A stretch of DNA of 64,000 bases from Spodoptera frugiperda. Taxonomy: Eukaryota > Arthropoda > Insecta > Lepidoptera > Noctuidae. Below are positions 33,416 to 45,400 of the stretch, in pieces (within the stretch, counting starts at the first letter, position 1; every line of letters starts with the position of its first letter). Below the pieces are notes generated by a model. It saw only the letters and a list, made by a program, of their open reading frames with translations, ran no database searches and was not told where the DNA came from. The translations under genes and the position numbers were made by a program. Location: NCBI RefSeq assembly GCF_023101765.2, contig NC_064227.1:7821592-7885591 (forward strand). Reading direction: 5' to 3'.

Positions 33416-34401
33416 TTACCTATCAGACGATTTAGTTAAAGATTTTGATGTGCTTGTGTTTTAGAATATACAATGAGTACCTAGATAAACTCACACTCTT
33501 GTCTCCTGCGGAAAACCAACAGAGCGCCATCTTTACATTACGTACTCACTTTTCTCAGTTAATTTACGGGGAGTAGGTAAACCATTATGTTGAAATATGT
33601 CACACGACAGTTAGTTGTTACACCTGAGTCAGTTGATATTGGTTTTTCCTTGCTATGTTAACCATGTGTATGTTAGGTATCCATTTAGTTTTTCCATCTG
33701 CATCGTGACTAGCACGCATACGAGTCGTGACTGAAAGGCAAATATTTGCCGAACAAACAGACATTCACGCTGTGTTTGTGCAGATTCTGCTAATTTATTG
33801 TGTAGAGATAAAAATATGCGGTCCTTGTGTAAATCTTCTACATATTATTATAACAGGAAAACCGCTTTTTGTATTCGCTTTGTAGTGGTATTTTTCGGTT
33901 TGTAACGGGCTATTATAATTCCTACTTAAAGATCTACTATGAATACCACGACCATTAGGCGACAGTCGTTCTGATGATTAGGTGCCTTTGACCAAACAAA
34001 AATTGGACTCCATTATTGTTACTAGATCGTACGTATTACGACGCGTACGTCGCAGTGGGACGTTAAAAGTTACCTGTGCTGATTCGGGGCAGTCAATGCG
34101 TCCGTGAAGTAAGTCACACAACAAACTCATATCCGATACCTACTTTGCGTCGATCTTCCACTGATCCACAACGTCAGTCCACTTCACAATCCAACTTATC
34201 TCTCTATTCAATGACTATATTACATATTTATAAAAATACGAATTATTAATTTAACATTAAAATATAATTAAACATTAGTCTGACACACTGAGTGACTACA
34301 GTTCGAGTCCTAACGAATATTGGGATAATAGTACTCAGTGTTAGTCCCTAAAACATAAGCTTTATAATAGTAAAACAATAGGTACTTCAAATCTGTCCAT
34401 T

Positions 34402-34566
34402 ATGGTAAGCGTCCACAGCAACGCACGCAACGGATTTTAGTTTGTCTTGCATAGAAACTCATACAACTACGTCTACTGATCCGCATCGTACGGACCGCAT
34501 CATCGGCAATAAATACATGCGATGCGTACGATGCGTACAATGCGGGCCTGTGGACGCTTACCTTTA
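34402..34566. mobile_element. Family G MITE
   Basis: GGTAAGCGTCCACAG on the left pairs with CTGTGGACGCTTACC on the right. The inside is rich in GCATCGTACG-type motifs. It is the same family as 37931-38138. Confidence 0.8.
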
Positions 34567-35164
34567 GTTGCCGAGAATATTCAATTGAAACAAAACTTAA
34601 AAGGCACCTTCTAAATCCCATGATGGTAAAACCCAGCCAAACTAGATAAATAACATATAATTTGAAGTATTTACATATCTGTATGTATAAGACAAGAACG
34701 TGCCAAAAGATAAGCTACTGAGCACTGAATCATCTCTACCAACCACTTTACAGTCTGATAAGGATGGCTATCAGTCACTGTTTACAGTACTTACTTTCAG
34801 TTAGTTATTAAATATGATCCCCGCTTATGTAGCGTTGCGTGATTCCAGTTTTGGTTTGGTTCGTGATAACCTTGCGATTCTGTTAAATATATGAGTAAGG
34901 TTTGTGTGGGGTATGTTTTAATTTCCGTGTTGAGAAGTGTTATTGGGATTTTCATTTTGGTCTCTCCATTTTTGAGGTTTTAACACTGAATTTGTAGACT
35001 GTTTGAAATATAACCAGATGTATATTATAGGAATAAAACCTACATATTTAGCTGAAATTTAGTCTTACGTGAGAGAGCCAAGCTTCAGCACGACTTCCCA
35101 ACCCTCAAAAACTTGGCTCCTGTAACTGGCATTCAATTATAACTTCAAATTCTCAAAATTTAGG

Positions 35165-35335
35165 GTATTTTTCCACAAGAGATGTGCTATGCTATCTTAC
35201 TGTGGATACGTTTGGCTGGTTTCCACTGCTGCCAGTGCTATGTTATGTGTACGAATGAATATGATTGCTAGAAGCCAAACGCATGCAAAGCAACGTACGA
35301 GTAGCGTAGCACATCTCTGGTGAAAAGTACTCTTA
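35165..35335. mobile_element. Family C foldback element, short
   Basis: The ends TTTTTCCACAAGAGATGTGC and GCACATCTCTGGTGAAAAG are inverted repeats, so this is a compact deletion derivative. Confidence 0.7.
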
Positions 35336-35867
35336 TACTTACTTACCTACAGACTCATACTTTAATCAGCATTCGGCATTCATATCTCCACGTATAAATA
35401 ATTAGATATTTATGGAAAATAAAACATCAAAATGTTCATATAAAACCCACTTTATTTCTCATCTACCTCCCTGAATAACCTCCGTAACATACAACTATCA
35501 TATTTACAATGTACACACTAAATTACCAAATAAATACAATTATAATGTCCTTAACAATTCCGATATGTTTACACTTACAAATTAAAAAAATAAACATTTC
35601 CAAAAAATAAAATAAAAAAACAGCCATGATTCATAATCTCACAAAAAATATAAAAAGAAAAATTCATTAGGTATTTTGTTATAAGACATAAGACTCTAAT
35701 TTATATGTGAGTGAATTTTGGAGTAGTTATGTATGTGTATATACGTTTTTATATACCTCTGTCATGTCTGGATAAGAAACTTTCGAACGACAAGAAGAAG
35801 GATCTGTCACTCAACTATGTATTTAAAATTTCACATTTATAGTATACAATTTTCTATAACATAATAA

Positions 35868-36036
35868 TTATGACTGCATGCACGGTTGGCGCGGTGGCTG
35901 CCGCGCAACGTGTAGCGGGTTCGATTTCCGCACGAAGCAACTTTCTGTGATCCACAAATTGATGTTCCGGATCTGGGTGTCATGTGTATATGAACTTGTT
36001 TGCTTGTAAACGCACCCACGATACAGGAGAAACATC
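35868..36036 (+). mobile_element. tRNA-headed SINE (family E)
   Basis: The head GTTGGCGCGGTGGCTGCCGC and box B GCGGGTTCGATTTCC are clear. The body runs through CTGTGATCCACAAATTGATG to TAAACGCACCCACGATACAG. Confidence 0.7.
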
Positions 36037-37099
36037 GTAATGAGAGGCTTCGTTTTATTTTTAAATAAAGAAAAGAAATTATGTTTCTCCATCCTAATTT
36101 TATCCCTTTACATACACAATACTCCAAAAATAACCCACGAAGCACAAATTAGAACCTTACAAGCTAAATTAAAAAACTAAATACCAGTAACTATTGTTTT
36201 GTTATTGTTTTAACTTTCAATTTTATAAACAGATCGACATCGAGGTAACATATTTGATATAAATATACAATGACTATGTTTTATTTCGTCATCCATCTTA
36301 ATTAATTGATTATACGATCCAACATTTTATTTTAATTGAAATATTTTTGTCTGATGCAAACTTCATTGAAAACAGCGTAATTGTTTAAACTTTTTACATT
36401 ATTATGTTATTTTGTAAATAGGTTAATTATATACGACTGATAGTACACTAACAATACACACAAAAACACATACGACACGCCACAAAACACTGATTTCACG
36501 TGTCGTGAGTATATTGTTGTGTTGCACCTCTGCTGCACATCGCATGCTAGAAATACATGTTTGTAGTATTAATTTCTTTGTTTTTTTTTATAATCTCAAT
36601 GTAGGAATGTATGTTTTGTGTAATCTCAAGGATGCCTATTTTAACATGTAATACATATACACAAATCACATTTTTAAATCTCATGGTAAATAAAGATATC
36701 ACAATAATTAAGAAAAGTATATTCACTCGATGTCGACCTATTTAAATAATTAAAATATTTTCAAAATACTCATTTTAAACAGTTATTTTCAATTGTTGAG
36801 CTCAATATTTATAACTAAACTAACATGTAACAGGTTTAAAAATATTAGGATTGTCTAATTTTAATACATATTGGAAGATTTACTATAAACAAGATGGTGG
36901 AAAATTAATAATCAATTTCTCATTTTGAATTCTATGACGTAGGAAATAGAGATAATATTAATATGATCACATTTAGAAGAGGTCAATGTACTTTAGTTTT
37001 ACTTTTAATACCAGATTTGAGTCTATATACATTTATGTTTTTGTGACACATTTTTCCTGTAGCGAACTTTTTAAAATATGATCATACTCTTAATATTAT

Positions 37100-37226
37100 T
37101 TTTTGCAGACTAAAGCTAAAGCTATGATGTCTTCTTTAGCTTGTGATCAACGCTAGCTAAAGCAAAACTTAGTTACATAGACATTGTTATAAAAAGGACT
37201 TAGCTTAGCTTTCAGTCTGCAAAAAC
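37100..37226. mobile_element. Foldback MITE
   Basis: TTTTTGCAGACTAAAGCTAA on the left pairs with AGCTTTCAGTCTGCAAAAAC-type sequence on the right. Confidence 0.75.
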
Positions 37227-37930
37227 ACAAAAGTTATATCATTTTCACATAAAACATACTATAAGGTACATAAAAACCTTGAAATTTTAGTTACCCATGC
37301 ATTTTCTAAACAATTTAACCAAAAACATTCAGTTTCAATGTTGCCGCCATATTGAAAAATTTTGACAGCTGTCAAAATAAATTCAACATGGCTGAATACA
37401 GAATAAATGACAATGTATAATAAGCGTTGTTTGTAATGAAATAACGTTCAAAATAGCTTGAATAGTAAGAGAGTAATTTTCATGCGATATTTTATACCTT
37501 ATCATGAATTTTTAAAGTTTATTTTACATTGAGAGTAGCTACCATATTTCTTTTTTAATAGGTATTCATGCAAAATGGGAAATTCCTAATACTACAAGAT
37601 TGACACAAGATTATTTTCATAAGAATTTTCATAGATTTGTAATATATATTGGGCCCGGAAAAATCTAGCATCATTACGATTTTTATTTCTACTCATAAGT
37701 GCCAAAAATGTAGAAAATCGTGGCCTTAAACTATTGAAGTGTAACTACATGCTATTTTAAACTTTACGTGGTCTGCGTTTGGTCGATAATACTTAGTTAC
37801 TAGACAGCTACTTTAGGTTTTAATCAAAAAAGAATAATCTACAAAAGATTGAAGATTTAAAACTTGAATTATGGACTTTAAATTTTCCTTTTTTTAAGTA
37901 GGATATACATTATACAGGCTAAAAACACGG

Positions 37931-38138
37931 TTAAAGGTACGCGTCCACAGACTCGCATCGTACGCATCGCACGCAACGGATTTTAGTTTGTCTTGTATAG
38001 AAACTCATACAACTGCGTCCACTGATCCGCATCGTACGGACCGCATCATCAGCAATGCCTACATGCGATGCGTGCTGATGACGTCATACGGAATGCGTGC
38101 GATGCGTACGATGCGGGCCTGTGGACGCTTACCTTTAG
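37931..38138. mobile_element. Family G MITE
   Basis: TAAAGGTACGCGTCCACAG on the left pairs with CTGTGGACGCTTACCTTTA on the right. The inside has ACGCAACGGATTTTAGTTTG shared with the copy at 34402. Confidence 0.85.
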
Positions 38139-38609
38139 GAAATGTTTCTTGTTACCATGACAACCCCTATATATCGTACAGTTTGATAATCAACAAGCTA
38201 AAAGTAGATTTTCTATAATGGTCATATCACTAGCCAATACTCAGATTAAAAATATTAACGATAAAATTACACGACAGAGTAAAATGTTACTTATGCTATT
38301 GGCATAGAGTTTGAAATGAAATGCACGTAGCTTAGATATTGGTCAAGATTGAATTATGCTAGAAGATATTATTTTAAATAGAAGATTGCATTACTTTTAT
38401 GTTTTCTAGAAGTTGGGAGAAAGAAGAAAGTAGTAGTTTTAGAGGGATATTTCCTTCTGAAACTACCACTTTCTCTTTTCTTCAATTTTTAGTATATCTA
38501 GCCATCTAACCGTAGCACGGTCTCATTTCTATCATGTTTTAAAACTTAATAAACTATCCCTTGTTTTAAAATCGTATGAAAATCTGTTTTGGAATCTTAA
38601 GCCAAAGAG

Positions 38610-38725
38610 AAATATACCTTAAATCCGTTACAATAGAGTTGAAATTTCAATAACGTACCGTTTTTATATTGTACTTACGATACGTATTACTTTAATTTCA
38701 ACTTTATTGTAACATTTCAAATATT
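38610..38725. mobile_element. Foldback sequence
   Basis: GTTACAATAGAGTTGAAATT on the left pairs imperfectly with AATTTCAACTTTATTGTAAC on the right, around an AT-rich centre. This looks like a small MITE. Confidence 0.5.
38703..38708 (-). terminator. Possible ABCD polyadenylation signal
   Basis: An AATAAA hexamer on the minus strand lies about 550 bases after the ABCD stop. The region is AT-rich, so the assignment is weak. Confidence 0.25.
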
Positions 38726-39065
38726 TTTCTTTTCTAAAATCCCTTGTGTCTTCGCCCATTGTAATTACAACCTTATGGTATTGCAATTTAAGTTGCATTT
38801 CCAAAATCACATTGTCTGAACAAAAAGCTCATACATAGACAGAAAACACAGAACCCCACTTTCAGTAACAGTCGGTTAAACAAAAAACCAGTTCTCACAC
38901 GAGTCTTTTTAAATACTATTTTAATAATAATTAACATTAATTAAAAATGTCGATTAAAAAATTGAGAAAAGCTCAACCAGTTTCAGTTTATAAGCAAGAG
39001 TCCCTCTGTGACTCGAAACTAGTAGAGCGTTACTCAATAAATTTACAGCATTTTTAATTAATGTA

Positions 39066-39210
39066 GTACCGTAAAACGGGGTGAATAGGGATCGAGAGGT
39101 GAATAGGGACAGAAGAGAGGTGAATAGGTATAGGGAAATTCTTCATACTATCTATTTACCCCTCTTCTGACTATTCACCTATCGGTCCCTATTCACCCCG
39201 TTATACTGTA
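39066..39210. mobile_element. Foldback MITE in the ABCD 3' UTR
   Basis: Terminal inverted repeats read GTAAAACGGGGTGAATAGGG on the left and CCCTATTCACCCCGTTATAC on the right, with more pairing inside. It begins about 44 bases after the ABCD stop codon, so the transcript would carry a long hairpin there. A relative lies at 8612-8733. Confidence 0.7.
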
Positions 39211-39253
39211 TGTGTCACGATAGTTATTATAGAAATAATCACCATGGGTGGTG

Positions 39254-39422
39254 TCAGTGTTCTGGTGGCTGTTCCTCAGTGGTGGTACTATGTGGTGGTG
39301 GTGGTGGTGCAATGGCCGGCGTGATGGACGGCAGCGCCGTGGTCACCGTGGTGTCCTTGTCCAGGGGCCGGTACGACCAGTTCCCGCAGCCGTCGAACTC
39401 TAGGACGTGGGTGTGGTATTTC
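39254..39422 (-). CDS. ABCD1: ABCD coding exon 14 (C-terminus)
   Basis: This exon is 169 bp, with acceptor TCCCCCAG. It encodes WKYHTHVLEFDGCGNWSYRP and a low-complexity tail with PPPPPH and TTTEEQPPEH, ending with TGA at 39254-39256. Confidence 0.93.
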
Positions 39423-42400
39423 CTGGGGGAAGAAGGTATTTGTTAGTTTTTTAGAAATTAGATTATATAGAATATTTACTGTTCGTTTTTGTCGCATGAG
39501 GGATGATTCGAGCAGTAGGGATTGAGATTTTCACATGTCACAGAAAACCGACGTGAAACTATTGTCAAACAAGGGGTTTCAAACTCGGTTCAGGGGTCAG
39601 GCATTTAATTTTGTTGTTAATGCGTTCTGAGAGGGTTTGAGACAAGTCTCAAAACCAGCTCAACTAAACAGTCTCAGATTAAAAGAGATTTACGAAATCT
39701 TAAAACCCAATAATACTTTGTCCAACCTTGAGACTCTTGTACAAAAGTCGCACTAACAATTATTACTACTTAAACAGTAATCTGACAAAACTGCACGTTA
39801 TTTCTTATAATTGTAGCATTATACAGTATACACCTTATACTGTATAGTAATAAAGCTGTACTTACCAGACGCTGGGCCTGTGCGTGATGGAGAGCAGCGT
39901 GATGCCCTCCTTGACGGCCTCCTCGTACATCACCACCTCCGTCTCCATCGACACCGCGCTCGTACACTCGTCCAGCAACGCGTACACCGGCCTGAGGGTA
40001 GCATAGGACAAGTTAATTTAAGATATTTTGTGATCTGATTTTGACCGTACCGTATCTTGTTATTTATGTGGTTAATTGAAAAGAAAGGATATGATTTTCA
40101 TACATTCGATCGATTCGGATTTAGAATAAATTTCTTCGAAAATTATAAGATTATCTTATGAAGTTAATCGATTACCACTAGGTAAGGTGGTAGATAAACA
40201 TCAATCTATTAAATATCTATATAAAAAAAATATATACAGATTTTGGTTGGTATCGAATTGAGTAGGCGTCCAATTTTCAAAATTGAAACAATATATCTGG
40301 ATCTAGATTTAATAGGCCTTTGTTGAACAAAATATCGCCGATTTTAATCGCATAATATTGAGAAACAAGAAATCGTATACAATGGATTGTACTTCCGGTT
40401 TTTCGCTGCTTCTCCCCGCCGGAGAGCGTGGCGCGCCAGTAATGTAAGACAGTGTATGTACTACGTACCTGTGGTAGAACATCCTGGCCATGGCCATGCG
40501 CTGCTTCTCCCCGCCGGAGAGCGTGGCGCGCCAGTAATGTAAGACAGTGTATGTACTACGTACCTGTGGTAGAACATCCTGGCCATGGCCATGCGCTGCT
40601 TCTCCCCGCCGGAGAGCGTGGCGCGCCAGTAATGTAAGACAGTGTATGTACTACGTACCTGTGGTAGAACATCCTGGCCATGGCCATGCGCTGCTTCTCC
40701 CCGCCGGAGAGCGTGGCGCGCCAGTAATGTAAGACAGTGTATGTACTACGTACCTGTGGTAGAACATCCTGGCCATGGCCATGCGCTGCTTCTCCCCGCC
40801 GGAGAGCGTGGCGCGCCAGTAATGTAAGACAGTGTATGTACTACGTACCTGTGGTAGAACATCCTGGCCATGGCCATGCGCTGCTTCTCCCCGCCGGAGA
40901 GCGTGGCGCGCCAGTAATGTAAGACAGTGTATGTACTACGTACCTGTGGTAGAACATCCTGGCCATGGCCATGCGCTGCTTCTCCCCGCCGGAGAGCGTG
41001 GCGCGCCAGTAATGTAAGACAGTGTATGTACTACGTACCTGTGGTAGAACATCCTGGCCATGGCCATGCGCTGCTTCTCCCCGCCGGAGAGCGTGGCGCG
41101 CCAGTAATGTAAGACAGTGTATGTACTACGTACCTGTGGTAGAACATCCTGGCCATGGCCATGCGCTGCTTCTCCCCGCCGGAGAGCGTGGCGCGCCAGT
41201 AATGTAAGACAGTGTATGTACTACGTACCTGTGGTAGAACATCCTGGCCATGGCCATGCGCTGCTTCTCCCCGCCGGAGAGCGTGGCGCGCCAGTAATGT
41301 AAGACAGTGTATGTACTACGTACCTGTGGTAGAACATCCTGGCCATGGCCATGCGCTGCTTCTCCCCGCCGGAGAGCGTGGCGCGCCAGTAATGTAAGAC
41401 AGTGTATGTACTACGTACCTGTGGTAGAACATCCTGGCCATGGCCATGCGCTGCTTCTCCCCGCCGGAGAGCGTGGCGCGCCAGTAATGTAAGACAGTGT
41501 ATGTACTACGTACCTGTGGTAGAACATCCTGGCCATGGCCATGCGCTGCTTCTCCCCGCCGGAGAGCGTGGCGCGCCAGTAATGTAAGACAGTGTATGTA
41601 CTACGTACCTGTGGTAGAACATCCTGGCCATGGCCATGCGCTGCTTCTCCCCGCCGGAGAGCGTGGCGCGCCAGTAATGTAAGACAGTGTATGTACTACG
41701 TACCTGTGGTAGAACATCCTGGCCATGGCCATGCGCTGCTTCTCCCCGCCGGAGAGCGTGGCGCGCCAGTAATGTAAGACAGTGTATGTACTACGTACCT
41801 GTGGTAGAACATCCTGGCCATGGCCATGCGCTGCTTCTCCCCGCCGGAGAGCGTGGCGCGCCAGTAATGTAAGACAGTGTATGTACTACGTACCTGTGGT
41901 AGAACATCCTGGCCATGGCCATGCGCTGCTTCTCCCCGCCGGAGAGCGTGGCGCGCCAGTAATGTAAGACAGTGTATGTACTACGTACCTGTGGTAGAAC
42001 ATCCTGGCCATGGCCATGCGCTGCTTCTCCCCGCCGGAGAGCGTGGCGCGCCAGTAATGTAAGACAGTGTATGTACTACGTACCTGTGGTAGAACATCCT
42101 GGCCATGGCCATGCGCTGCTTCTCCCCGCCGGAGAGCGTGGCGCGCCAGTAATGTAAGACAGTGTATGTACTACGTACCTGTGGTAGAACATCCTGGCCA
42201 TGGCCATGCGCTGCTTCTCCCCGCCGGAGAGCGTGGCGCGCCAGTAATGTAAGACAGTGTATGTACTACGTACCTGTGGTAGAACATCCTGGCCATGGCC
42301 ATGCGCTGCTTCTCCCCGCCGGAGAGCGTGGCGCGCCAGTAATGTAAGACAGTGTATGTACTACGTACCTGTGGTAGAACATCCTGGCCATGGCCATGCG

Positions 42401-45400
42401 CTGCTTCTCCCCGCCGGAGAGCGTGGCGCGCCAGTAATGTAAGACAGTGTATGTACTACGTACCTGTGGTAGAACATCCTGGCCATGGCCATGCGCTGCT
42501 TCTCCCCGCCGGAGAGCGTGGCGCGCCAGTAATGTAAGACAGTGTATGTACTACGTACCTGTGGTAGAACATCCTGGCCATGGCCATGCGCTGCTTCTCC
42601 CCGCCGGAGAGCGTGGCGCGCCAGTAATGTAAGACAGTGTATGTACTACGTACCTGTGGTAGAACATCCTGGCCATGGCCATGCGCTGCTTCTCCCCGCC
42701 GGAGAGCGTGGCGCGCCAGTAATGTAAGACAGTGTATGTACTACGTACCTGTGGTAGAACATCCTGGCCATGGCCATGCGCTGCTTCTCCCCGCCGGAGA
42801 GCGTGGCGCGCCAGTAATGTAAGACAGTGTATGTACTACGTACCTGTGGTAGAACATCCTGGCCATGGCCATGCGCTGCTTCTCCCCGCCGGAGAGCGTG
42901 GCGCGCCAGTAATGTAAGACAGTGTATGTACTACGTACCTGTGGTAGAACATCCTGGCCATGGCCATGCGCTGCTTCTCCCCGCCGGAGAGCGTGGCGCG
43001 CCAGTAATGTAAGACAGTGTATGTACTACGTACCTGTGGTAGAACATCCTGGCCATGGCCATGCGCTGCTTCTCCCCGCCGGAGAGCGTGGCGCGCCAGT
43101 AATGTAAGACAGTGTATGTACTACGTACCTGTGGTAGAACATCCTGGCCATGGCCATGCGCTGCTTCTCCCCGCCGGAGAGCGTGGCGCGCCAGTAATGT
43201 AAGACAGTGTATGTACTACGTACCTGTGGTAGAACATCCTGGCCATGGCCATGCGCTGCTTCTCCCCGCCGGAGAGCGTGGCGCGCCAGTAATGTAAGAC
43301 AGTGTATGTACTACGTACCTGTGGTAGAACATCCTGGCCATGGCCATGCGCTGCTTCTCCCCGCCGGAGAGCGTGGCGCGCCAGTAATGTAAGACAGTGT
43401 ATGTACTACGTACCTGTGGTAGAACATCCTGGCCATGGCCATGCGCTGCTTCTCCCCGCCGGAGAGCGTGGCCCGCCAGTAATGTAAGACAGTGTATGTA
43501 CTACGTACCTGTGGTAGAACATCCTGGCCATGGCCATGCGCTGCTTCTCCCCGCCGGAGAGCGTGGCCCGCCAGTAATGTAAGACAGTGTATGTACTACG
43601 TACCTGTGGTAGAACATCCTGGCCATGGCCATGCGCTGCTTCTCCCCGCCGGAGAGCGTGGCGCGCCAGTAATGTAAGACAGTGTATGTACTACGTACCT
43701 GTGGTAGAACATCCTGGCCATGGCCATGCGCTGCTTCTCCCCGCCGGAGAGCGTGGCGCGCCAGTAATGTAAGACAGTGTATGTACTACGTACCTGTGGT
43801 AGAACATCCTGGCCATGGCCATGCGCTGCTTCTCCCCGCCGGAGAGCGTGGCGCGCCAGTAATGTAAGACAGTGTATGTACTACGTACCTGTGGTAGAAC
43901 ATCCTGGCCATGGCCATGCGCTGCTTCTCCCCGCCGGAGAGCGTGGCCCGCCAGTAATGTAAGACAGTGTATGTACTACGTACCTGTGGTAGAACATCCT
44001 GGCCATGGCCATGCGCTGCTTCTCCCCGCCGGAGAGCGTGGCCCGCCAGTCCCGCACGGCCCACAGCCCGCCGTGCCGCGCCGCGCACGCGTCGAGTCGT
44101 ACCAGCTTCAGTATATGCGCGGCGCGGGACTGGGCCGCCTCGTCGCCCGGCCGCGCGCGGGACGGGTACGTCACCTGGTCGATCAGGGAGCCCTGCGACA
44201 TGTACGGCCTGAGGGGAGGAAAAGGAAATTTAAATGTTGTTATCATAAAACTCGTTATAAAAGTAATATATAAAATCGTATATATATAACCGTGATATAA
44301 CACTGGTATAACGTTTGTATAGGGATGGTACGACGGTTTACAGAAGTGGTATGATGATGGTATAAAATTGGTATAAGGACAATAAAACAGTGGGATTACA
44401 GTGATATGAATATAGTATAAGGGTGGTACGATAGTGATACAAGAGGGCTATGATGGTAGCACAAGGATGGCATAGCGGTGGTACAAAGGTAGCATGAGAG
44501 TGGTACAAGAGTGCTAATACAGGAGGTCTACTCTAATTCAACAAAAAACGAAGTTTCATCCGACTTCGCAAAATTCGTACTACAATTCCATTTACTGCGA
44601 TCCTTTGTGAACAAAAATGGACGAATGAATTAAGATAAACAAATAGGTTTTGATTTGAAATTAAAAATAAAACGTTATTTTAAGGACGCGTTCTCAAATC
44701 TGACGTAAATAAGCTATTTTTCGGTACATATTACGACCAAAAGAAACTTAACTGAACATAACTAACAATTACAATAGATAGATCACTTCTTTATCTCCAA
44801 AAATATTGATTTTTAATGTGAAAAAAGCTATATTTTATTATTGCAAACACGATTTTTCTTTACCTCTTCACACAAAATTGACAAAAAAGGGTTGAGTTTA
44901 GGAACATTTTACTGCTACTACACGCATAATTCTGAATCTCAAAAAATATCCCGGGAAGCAGACATAATCAAAAATTATACTATTGGAAAAAATTACGAAA
45001 ATATTACAAATTGTCTCGGAAATAAATAAAAGTTCCCGTTTAATTTTTTATCCAATTTTGCTGTAAGACATCAACTTTAAAGCGTAGCAATAAAGGGTTA
45101 TTTTATTTGTTTACTATTTAGATTTATTGGATAGAAAATGTCTAATGAAATTTTAGTCTGCGCTCGAGCGCTGTCGTGAGTGGACGCTGTGTCGCCTGTA
45201 TACAGAAAATCGCCTTGAAAAAGATCGCTGTACGAGTACAAAATATTTGATATTATACTTCACAAACCAATCTTGATATTTTACACATTCTGTACGAGCT
45301 GTCTTACCTTGTCAAGTTACAAGGTAAGATATTTTTTATTTTACTGAATATAGAATGTTTCGTTATATTATTTTGAACATGAGGTTAAATCAAAATTCAA

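Larger units (their letters stand above)
13461..39065. other. Intergenic region between the activin-like and ABCD genes
   Basis: About 25.6 kb in which I found no supported protein-coding or RNA gene. Open frames are short (mostly 60-105 codons) and several overlap repeat copies listed separately. It contains many copies of repeat families A and B, family C and G foldbacks, tRNA-headed SINEs, hAT and Harbinger MITEs and Helitron-type fragments. Long stretches, notably about 16000-17750 and 36200-37080, are AT-rich with nothing I can recognise. Confidence 0.6.

Noticed and set aside
35868..35940. tRNA gene
   Set aside because: Same reason: it is the tRNA-like head of SINE family E, with further copies in the window.
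40404..44050. CRISPR-like regular array
   Set aside because: The whole 95-bp unit repeats with no variable spacers, and the context is a eukaryotic intron.
40452..44273. A ladder of identical 61-codon plus-strand frames, and longer frames at its right end
   Set aside because: They are antisense shadows of the 95-bp repeat. The minus strand encodes the real ABC signature with correct splice phases.
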